Source: Thalassia testudinum (Eukaryota > Streptophyta > Magnoliopsida > Alismatales > Hydrocharitaceae). Taken from it: a DNA stretch of 64,000 nucleotides. The notes below the pieces were generated by a model, which searched no databases, was not told the origin of the DNA, and saw only the letters and a program-made list of their open reading frames with translations. Shown in pieces: positions 57,331-64,000 of this stretch. The stretch's first letter is position 1, and the number at the start of each line of letters is the position of its first letter. The position numbers were made by a program, and so were the translations under genes. The stretch is from the NCBI GenBank assembly GCA_037157565.1, contig JAZHRO010000019.1:20337001-20401000 (forward strand). The letters run 5' to 3'.

Positions 57331-60300
57331 CTCTCTGCCAACTGTGCTGGTCCCAAAGTGACTCGGATCGGCAAGAATCGTGCCGTCTTCGTCAACCTAT
57401 CCACTATTACCCAGACCGCGTCGTGTCCTCGCTGGGTAACAGGTAAACCCACCACCAAGTCCATGGTGATGCTCTCCCACTTCCACTCTGGCACTGGAAG
57501 CGGCTGAAGCGGCCCTGCAGGCCTCTGATGCTCGGCTTTCACCTGCTGGCACACTAAGCACTGCTGCACGAACTCACCCACATCCCGCTTCATCCTTCTC
57601 CACCAGAACTCGCGTCTCAAGTCATGGTACATTTTCGTGTTTCCGGGATGTATGGTGAATCTGGAACCGTGTGCCTCAGTCAGGAGCTCTCTTAACAGCT
57701 CCTCGTCTCTGGGGACGCACAGCCGTCCCCTCAAGCGTAACACCCGGTCTGTGAAAGAGAAGTCCCCTGGGTCCCCTGACAGTACTCTGTCGCGCAAAGA
57801 CTGCAAGTACGGATCGGCCATCTGTCCCGTGATGATGCGGTCTATCAACTCTGGTCTGGTCTGCCGTGTCACCGTCACTGCCCCACAGTATCCTCGTAAC
57901 TCTAGAGGTCGCCAACTGCCCACCTCCTCCAAAAGGCTCCAACTCTGTAACTGTAGACTGGCCAAGCGTGCGGGCGCCTTACGGCTCAAGGCGTCAGCCA
58001 CCACATTGGCCTTTCCCGGGTGGTAGGAGATGCTGCAGTCGTAGTCCTTCAGGAGCTCCAGCCAACGTCTCTGTCTCATGTTGAGCTCCTTCTGGTCAAA
58101 AAGATATCTGAGGCTCTTGTGATCTGTAAAAATCTCGAAGGTCTCACCGTACAAGTAATGCCTCCATGTCTTCAGCGCGAAGACAACAGCTGCCAACTCT
58201 AGGTCGTGGGTAGGGTAGGTATGCTCATGGGGCTTCAGTTGCCGCGAAGCGTAAGCGACCACGTGACCCCTCTGCATGAGCACACCTCCTAACCCCTGCA
58301 AGGAAGCGTCCGTGTACACAACGAACCCGCCAATACTGTCAGGAATGGTGAGCACAGGAGCCGAGGTCAACCTCTCCTTCAGCTCCAGAAAACACGCCTC
58401 ACAGGCGTCTGTCCAAGTGAAAGGCACATCCTTCCGAGTCAACTGTGTCATAGGACGTGCAATCTGCGAAAACCCTCTGATGAACCGTCTGTAGTAACCT
58501 GCCAGTCCCAGGAAACTGCGAATCTCAGTGACTGAACGCGGTCTCTCCCACCTGAGCACTGCCTCGACCTTGGCGGGATCCACCGCCAGGCCGTCTCCAG
58601 AGATCACATGACCCAAAAAGGTCACCTCCCTCAACCAGAACTCGCACTTGCTGTATTTGGCGTACAGCCTGCGTCGTCTCAGAGTGTCCAGAACCATCCG
58701 CAAGTGCTGTCCGTGCTGCGTCCGATCTCTAGAATAGATGAGTACATCATCTATGAAAACCACCACAAACTGGTCCAAGTACGGTCTGAACACCCGGTTC
58801 ATCAGGTCCATGAAAGCAGCGGGGGCATTGGTCAGCCCAAACGGCATGACCAAAAACTCGTAGTGTCCGTACCGGGTGCGGAAAGCTGTCTTGGAGACGT
58901 CGGTCTCCCTGATCCTCAACTGGTGGTATCCAGACCTCAAGTCGATCTTGGAAAACACCGTGGCACCCCGCAACTGGTCAAACAAATCGTCAATCCTCGG
59001 CAGCGGATATCGGTTCTTGATGGTGACCCTATTCAGCTGTCTGTAGTCCACACAAAGGCGTAGGGTCCCATCCTTCTTCTTCACAAACAGTACCGGGGCT
59101 CCCCAGGGAGACGCACTGGGCCTCACGAAACCTTTCTCCAAAAGGTCCTGCAACTGAGACTTGAGCTCTCGCAGCTCAAGCGGTGCCATCCTGTATGGCG
59201 CGGTGGAGATGGGGTTGGTCCCTGGTACTAGTGAGATCTCAAACTCGATCTCACGCTCGGGCGGTAGTCCTGGTAACTCGTCTGGAAACACGTCGGGGTA
59301 CTCTCTGACCACCGGGATGCTCTGGAAGTCTGCCACGGGGCTGTGCTCTGCCACCACACAAGCTAAGAAGCCCTCACACCCCTGGCTCAAAAGTCTCGCC
59401 GCCCGAAGTGCCGAAATGCACCTGAAACCTCCGTCCACTGGCTGCCCGTGAAACTCGAAGGAAGGCAACTCCGGAATGGAGAAGACAATCTTCCTCTCAA
59501 AGCAGTCTACCAATGCGTGGTAAGCGGACAGCCAATCCATCCCCAGGATCACCCCAAAGTCCTCCATCTGTATCATAATCAGGTCAGCTGGCAGGCTGTG
59601 TCCCCCGATGCTGACCCCGCAACCCGTGTACACCTCCTCAGCTACAAACAGCTGACCACTCGGACCTCTGATTACGAACGGGTTCTCTAACAATGTATAA
59701 TCCTGGTCCAAACTAACTGCGAAACTGTCTGCGACAAACGAGTGCGTAGCGCCGGAATCGAAAAGCGTGTAAACGAGTCTGCCGGAAACTGAAACCATAC
59801 CTGCTACCACGGATCCCGAAGCTCTGGCGTCCCTGTGTGTTAGGGCGTTGATACGCCCCTCAGCTCTAGGTGCGGACGAAGCAGCCACACTCTGCGTCGG
59901 ACGGGTAGGTGCTGGCCGGTACCCTCCTCGCGACTGCGGTCCTCCTCCTCGCGCCTGGAAACCGCGGCCTCCTGCGCGCCCTCCAGTGCTCTGCGCGGGA
60001 AGTATCTGCTGACCTCCTGCCCTAGATGGGCAGTCCCTCCTGACGTGGCCCGGCTGGCCACACTGGTAGCAGAGGGGAACCCGACTCCCGCCCTCAGTGA
60101 GTCCCTGCTGTCGGCTAGGCGGGGGTCCGGTGCTGGCGACTGGCCCCTGTCGAGGGCCCCCAAAGGCCACTGATGGCCCTGCACAACGTGACGGCTCTCC
60201 TGCGGACGCCACGTGTCTCCGTTCTCGTCGGCCCTGTGAGAAGTCTGGCTGAAAGGGCCTCTTCCGCCCGCCGTCGGTCTCTCGCGCGGACGGGTTGGTC

Positions 60301-61154
60301 TCCTCGTAAGTCATGGCTGCCTCTACCACTCTCGAAAACGTCGGCAGCTTCAGGGGTTTGACATACCCCCGGATCGCAGGCCGGAGCCCCTCGGTGAACC
60401 TCCAAAGGCGCTCCTCCTCAGTGGCTACCGCTGTCGCTGCAAAGCGGGACAGCTCCAAGAAACGCGTGCGGTACGCGCTCACGGTCATCGTCCCTTGGCG
60501 GAGAGTGTGGAACTCCCGCCTCCTCTGGTCCAGCCACGTCTGGGGAAAGTACTGCTCGCAGAAGAGGGTGACGAACTGGTCCCACGTCGGCTCGTCCCTC
60601 TCCTGTCCCCGGACCGCCCTCCACCACCGGTGTGCCGCACTCTCCAGCTGGTACGTGGCAAAGGCCACGCGGCACTCCACCGGGGGGCGAAGGGTGTCGA
60701 AGATCTTCTCCAGCTGCTCAAGCCAGTCCTCTGCCTCGGTCGGGTCCTCATCCCCCTTGAAGGAGGGGGGCTTCAGCTTCCGGAACTGTCCGAAAAGCTC
60801 GAAGTGGTGCTGTAGGGGAGGTGCTGGTGCACCTCCAGGCGAAGGTGCCTCGTGTACAGAAGTGTCGGAGGAAGGTGGGGGCGGCAGGGGCCCATCCCCT
60901 CCCTCGTGTCCGGCGCCGCGTCCGTCGCGTGGTCCCACAGAGGACTCCCCCTCTGCAACCCCAGGAGGAGGTGCTCGGGGCGGTGGGTGGAGCTCCTCTC
61001 GTACAATATCCCGTATCAGTCTGGCGAGGTCCTGGGCCTGGATGCCAGGGAGTGGTGGCTGGTCCACCGAGACGTCAACGACAGCACGTCCACCTCGCCG
61101 TCCTCGCCCTCGGCTGCGCCCGCGGCCAGTCTCGCCAGTCCCACGACGAGGCAT
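57282..61154 (-). CDS. gag-pol: Gypsy Gag-Pol polyprotein, integrase core deleted
   Basis: The frame opens upstream at 61214; the Met at 61154 ([10 protein letters not shown]) is the likelier start, 180 bp from the 5' LTR. Domains, numbered from the upstream Met: Arg/Gly-rich N-terminus (21-45), Gag (138-310, WWRAV, FCEQYFP), zinc knuckle [14 protein letters not shown] (382-395), aspartic protease [11 protein letters not shown] (484-494), reverse transcriptase (680-860, FIDDVLIYS at 820-828), RNase H (YTDAS 968, TDHKS 1030, ADALSRK 1073), and integrase zinc finger (His1189, His1197, Cys1219, Cys1222). The core keeps only its first Asp (MDLVVGLP, 1252). After LGPAQLAER the frame shifts and ends at residue 1310. 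Everything before integrase is open and looks functional. Confidence 0.93.
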   Translation of the reverse strand: MPRRGTGETGRGRSRGRGRRGGRAVVDVSVDQPPLPGIQAQDLARLIRDIVREELHPPPRAPPPGVAEGESSVGPRDGRGAGHEGGDGPLPPPPSSDTSVHEAPSPGGAPAPPLQHHFELFGQFRKLKPPSFKGDEDPTEAEDWLEQLEKIFDTLRPPVECRVAFATYQLESAAHRWWRAVRGQERDEPTWDQFVTLFCEQYFPQTWLDQRRREFHTLRQGTMTVSAYRTRFLELSRFAATAVATEEERLWRFTEGLRPAIRGYVKPLKLPTFSRVVEAAMTYEETNPSARETDGGRKRPFQPDFSQGRRERRHVASAGEPSRCAGPSVAFGGPRQGPVASTGPPPSRQQGLTEGGSRVPLCYQCGQPGHVRRDCPSRAGGQQILPAQSTGGRAGGRGFQARGGGPQSRGGYRPAPTRPTQSVAASSAPRAEGRINALTHRDARASGSVVAGMVSVSGRLVYTLFDSGATHSFVADSFAVSLDQDYTLLENPFVIRGPSGQLFVAEEVYTGCGVSIGGHSLPADLIMIQMEDFGVILGMDWLSAYHALVDCFERKIVFSIPELPSFEFHGQPVDGGFRCISALRAARLLSQGCEGFLACVVAEHSPVADFQSIPVVREYPDVFPDELPGLPPEREIEFEISLVPGTNPISTAPYRMAPLELRELKSQLQDLLEKGFVRPSASPWGAPVLFVKKKDGTLRLCVDYRQLNRVTIKNRYPLPRIDDLFDQLRGATVFSKIDLRSGYHQLRIRETDVSKTAFRTRYGHYEFLVMPFGLTNAPAAFMDLMNRVFRPYLDQFVVVFIDDVLIYSRDRTQHGQHLRMVLDTLRRRRLYAKYSKCEFWLREVTFLGHVISGDGLAVDPAKVEAVLRWERPRSVTEIRSFLGLAGYYRRFIRGFSQIARPMTQLTRKDVPFTWTDACEACFLELKERLTSAPVLTIPDSIGGFVVYTDASLQGLGGVLMQRGHVVAYASRQLKPHEHTYPTHDLELAAVVFALKTWRHYLYGETFEIFTDHKSLRYLFDQKELNMRQRRWLELLKDYDCSISYHPGKANVVADALSRKAPARLASLQLQSWSLLEEVGSWRPLELRGYCGAVTVTRQTRPELIDRIITGQMADPYLQSLRDRVLSGDPGDFSFTDRVLRLRGRLCVPRDEELLRELLTEAHGSRFTIHPGNTKMYHDLRREFWWRRMKRDVGEFVQQCLVCQQVKAEHQRPAGPLQPLPVPEWKWESITMDLVVGLPVTQRGHDAVWVIVDRLTKTARFLPIRVTLGPAQLAERCSSRLGTTSSFVFRP
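57329..57338 (-). other. Deletion junction in integrase
   Basis: GCAGAGAGGT on the element strand. In the related relic this 10-mer occurs twice, at 23549-23558 and 24009-24018, flanking the integrase core; here only one copy remains. The loss corresponds to 460 bp of relic sequence, not a multiple of three, which accounts for the frame change. Confidence 0.88.
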
Positions 61155-61314
61155 CTCCTGCAAGGAGACGCGAAACAAAACGGAAACGTCAAAACAGACG
61201 GTACCTAACAACACTTCTAAGAGCTCATGTCAAGAGAGATGTTGTGGTGGCTACTCTAGCTATAAACATGTGAATTGGTTATTTTCCAGTCAGTTGATTC
61301 ACTTCTCGGGACGA

Positions 61315-61330
61315 CCTTGCTCTGATACCA
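61315..61330 (-). other. Primer-binding site, initiator tRNA-Met
   Basis: TGGTATCAGAGCAAGG on the element strand, 3 nt after the 5' LTR. Its first 12 bases are the standard plant tRNA-iMet complementary site. Confidence 0.92.
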
Positions 61331-61333
61331 TCT

Positions 61334-64000
61334 TGTAACGACCCGGTTCCCGAGTCCCTACGAGACACGAGAACCGGACCGACTCGACTAATCCCAAGAC
61401 CCAGTCGTCCAACGAGGAAGTAACCAAAAGACAGTAAAATAAACCACATTCAGCATGAATATAACTAACAGTAAAAAGTACAGCAGTAAGGAAAGAAACT
61501 ACTACAGTAGGCACCACCACAACAGTAAAACAACATTTATCATATAACAAAAACTGCAGGTAAAGAAGGTACAGCGGAAACAAAACTACTCACTAGAACA
61601 GAAACAAAAGAAGGTACAAAACTGTGGCAACTCTACTGGACCCTACTCGGCCCAGCGTCCTCTGCAGCCGCCGACCCTGGCTGCTCAACACCTGGTCCTG
61701 AAAAAGGTAACGAGTGTAACACGTCAGCAAAACGCTGAGTAGAGTGGCAAACTAACTAAAGGCAACAGTAGAGGGTACAGTAGCTGTTATGTTCTATTAC
61801 TTCCTTTATTTACATCTTTCAATTTTTCTCACTATTTCATTTACTTCTCAGATCCTTTACTTGATCTCGAATGTCCTCGTGGGACGATCTTGATTGCAGT
61901 CTTTTCCAACAGTAGAAGTAGCACGTGGTGCTCTCCTGGCCGGGAGAGTCCCCCGTGGTGATCCTACCCTCAGTCAACCACCCCAAGGTCACTGACAGAC
62001 GTAACGGTGACTACGGCACGCGCGATAAACGCACAGGTAGCTAGCCCGTACTGGCACGCGGTCAGTCGTTTCCGTTAACGGGTGCGCCCAAAGCACAGCA
62101 CGGAACCAGGGCAGAGCCCTCTCAGTAACAGGGGTCCAACCCCTCCACAGTAACCAAACCGGGGCCTTGCCCCTCCACAGTCCGCGCACCCTCGTCTGAC
62201 TACCCTGGTTTGCCCTAGTGGGCCTAACAAGTCGGTGAAGGAGGCTAGCAGAACCCCGGGGCCCGTGGGGTAGCTAGTACTCTCCTAACACTACTAGCTC
62301 TCCTCGGTACTACGTACACGAGGGCCAACAAGTCGGTACAGAGCGGCCAAGCCTAACCCCGGGTCCCTGGGGCGGCTGGCCCCACTCTGCACTAAAACAA
62401 GTACAGGTACTTCCCTTGGTACTGCGTACCCAAGAGACAGTACAACTACATCTCAGTTCCATTCCTTTTCTTTCCAGGAGTTCCACTCCTAATTCCCCGT
62501 AGGGTTCCAGCCCTTTATCTCAGAACATCATATGTTTCACTTTCCAGATTCACGTTCTCAATTTCCATGATCTCAAACATGTTTCTTTGTTCATAACAGG
62601 CAGCTGTTAATTAATTTCACAGGCAGCTTATATATTCCTTTCTATTTTTCCAAGACTGCAGTAATATACATTCCACTAGTTTTTCCATCCTAGGATTCAT
62701 GCCATATCCTAGGATCTATCATACAATCTAGTTTTCCGGCCCTAGGATTCATGCAACACCTAGGAGCTATCATTCCATACATTTCTCGTTCCTAGGGTTC
62801 ATGCAATGCCCTAGGTTCTAGTTATGGTTCCATACTTTAACAGATTTTATTACTACATAAAACCACTCTACCAGGTACAACGGAAGTAATGGGGGCGTGG
62901 TCGGGAATCCCGCGCGCCTCCGTGACTCTCAAGACGGCAACCGAACGAGGTCCTATCACAAGGATCAAACACAAGGAGTGTCTCAAAACAGTGTATAGCT
63001 ACTGTAGGCGGGTAGAGGAATAAATTCTGAATCGAACGCAACTCGAATCGCGGAAAACGGAGCCCAAACGGGCCCTAAACGGGTCGAGAAAGACAATACT
63101 GTGCAAAATCAGACGTCTGGAACTCCTCCCAGACGTCTTAAACGGTGGATCAGAGAATTACCTGTTCGGCGTGGTTCCCCGGACGTCCAGAAGTCTGTGG
63201 CGACGTCTCTCCTAGATCCCAGACGTCCGATGGTCTCTCCGGACGTCTGGAGGTCACTCCCGCCGTCTGGTCCAACTTCCAGACGTCGGATTCGCAAAGG
63301 ATGACGAATCCGAACACCTGCGCACAGCCAACCCTCCTCCTTCAGTACGGCCAGTCGACAAAAGAAGAAGGAGAAAGCGGAACTCACCTTTCAGACGTCT
63401 GTATGATCACACAGACGTCGGCCTTGCCGTCTGGATATCAGTCCAGACGTCTGATTCTGGAGATTTTTCCAGAATCAGAACCTCGCTCGGCCTCCGCTCG
63501 CGACGCCGCCCGCGTCGCACCTCGCGCGTCCGCTGCTCCGCCCGCAGCAGGTCCCTCTTCGCGACGCTCTGCGCCCCCTGCGCCCTCCGCCGGCCGGCCA
63601 AGCCGCTCCCGGCGAGCTCGCCCTCACGGCAGAGTCCCGCCCTCGCACGCCGCAGCTCCTCCGCGCCTTTGCTGCGCCGCTGCCGCTGCGCCCTCGCGTC
63701 CGCTCGCTCCGCCCGCAGCAGGAGAGGAGGAAGATGGTGGAGACGGGAGGGGAGGCGCGCCCCCTCCCCCTTTTAACGTCGCGCGGAGAGGAGGAGAGAG
63801 ACGGCCGCAGTCGCCTGCAGCCGCAGAGAAGATGCGGATCGCAGGTCTGCGCGCACAGGCGCGCAGACGAATATTCCGTGCGAGTATAACTGTTCGTCAG
63901 ACGTCTGTAAACTATCCCGGACGTCTGGTCAGACGTCTGGATGTGATCCCAGACGTCTTGACAGACGTCTGGGCCACCTCCCAGACGTCTTAAAAGACGT
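61334..64000 (-). repeat. 5' LTR of young gypsy element (last ~21 bp off window)
   Basis: Nearly identical to 54092-56758. The differences are 54168/61410 (T/C), 55077/62319 (T/C), 55872/63114 (T/C) and 56581/63823 (A/G). Hairpin H2 is at 63452-63477 and a TATA-like TTAAAAGG lies on the minus strand at plus 63769-63776. The promoter in this copy would drive the full-length RNA. Confidence 0.92.

Larger units (their letters stand above)
54092..64000 (-). mobile_element. Young Tekay/Del-type gypsy retrotransposon (right end off window)
   Basis: Minus-strand element: 5' LTR 61334 to the window end, primer site 61315-61330, gag-pol 61154-57282, a frame-shifted integrase C-terminus/chromodomain, 3' LTR 54092-56779. 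The repeat offset is exactly 7242 bp, so the right LTR should end near 64021. By direct comparison the LTRs differ at four positions over about 2667 bp, all transitions, three at CpG. With a commonly used grass rate (1.3e-8 per site per year) that means on the order of 60 thousand years, a rough figure. An integrase-core deletion makes the copy defective as it stands. Confidence 0.93.

Noticed and set aside
57637..61338. Plus-strand frames opposite gag-pol, up to 341 residues
   Set aside because: Antisense shadows of the GC-rich gag-pol frame with no domains of their own.

Overview
The window is plant nuclear DNA, almost certainly intergenic heterochromatin. Nearly every base belongs to LTR retrotransposons or to a long tandem repeat, and I find no credible host gene, tRNA, rRNA or CRISPR array. 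The evidence for a plant is Tekay/Del-type Ty3-gypsy and Sirevirus-like Ty1-copia proteins, initiator-tRNA-Met primer sites, 5-bp target duplications and heavy CpG-to-TpG decay. The species is not recognisable.

The scaffold is a roughly 4.4-kb non-coding unit repeated head to tail about six times. Unit starts lie near 2288, 12328, 27411, 31636, 45016 and 53745, and only the 27411-31635 copy is uninterrupted. All the other elements are inserted into it: two gypsy solo LTRs in unit 1 (4158-6957 minus, 7770-10613 plus); a copia-type gag-only element in unit 2 (12652-17548 minus), followed by a patchwork with a decayed gypsy pol, pieces of a third LTR family and a gypsy 3' LTR (18993-27096); a gypsy solo LTR (31686-34473 minus), a 5'-truncated copia relic (34984-38263 plus) and a large third-family insertion (39412-44300) in unit 4; an LTR-in-LTR composite in unit 5 (47708-52050); and a young gypsy element in unit 6 (54092 to the window end, minus). 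The left 1.7 kb holds two diverged copies of another LTR-like sequence.

The young gypsy element has an open gag-protease-reverse transcriptase-RNase H frame, a tRNA-Met primer site and two LTRs that differ at only four positions over about 2.67 kb. Its integrase catalytic core is missing through a deletion between 10-bp direct repeats. The copia element has LTRs, primer site, polypurine tract and gag but no pol. Both would need enzymes supplied by other elements.

The most unusual signal is a dense array of the palindrome AGACGTCT (core GACGTC), often paired into hairpins. It fills LTRs of the gypsy family, the copia family and, in weaker form, a third LTR family. Older copies show mainly AGATGTCT and AGACATCT, the products of CpG deamination. 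Two hairpins recur in the gypsy LTRs, one with a compensating base-pair change.
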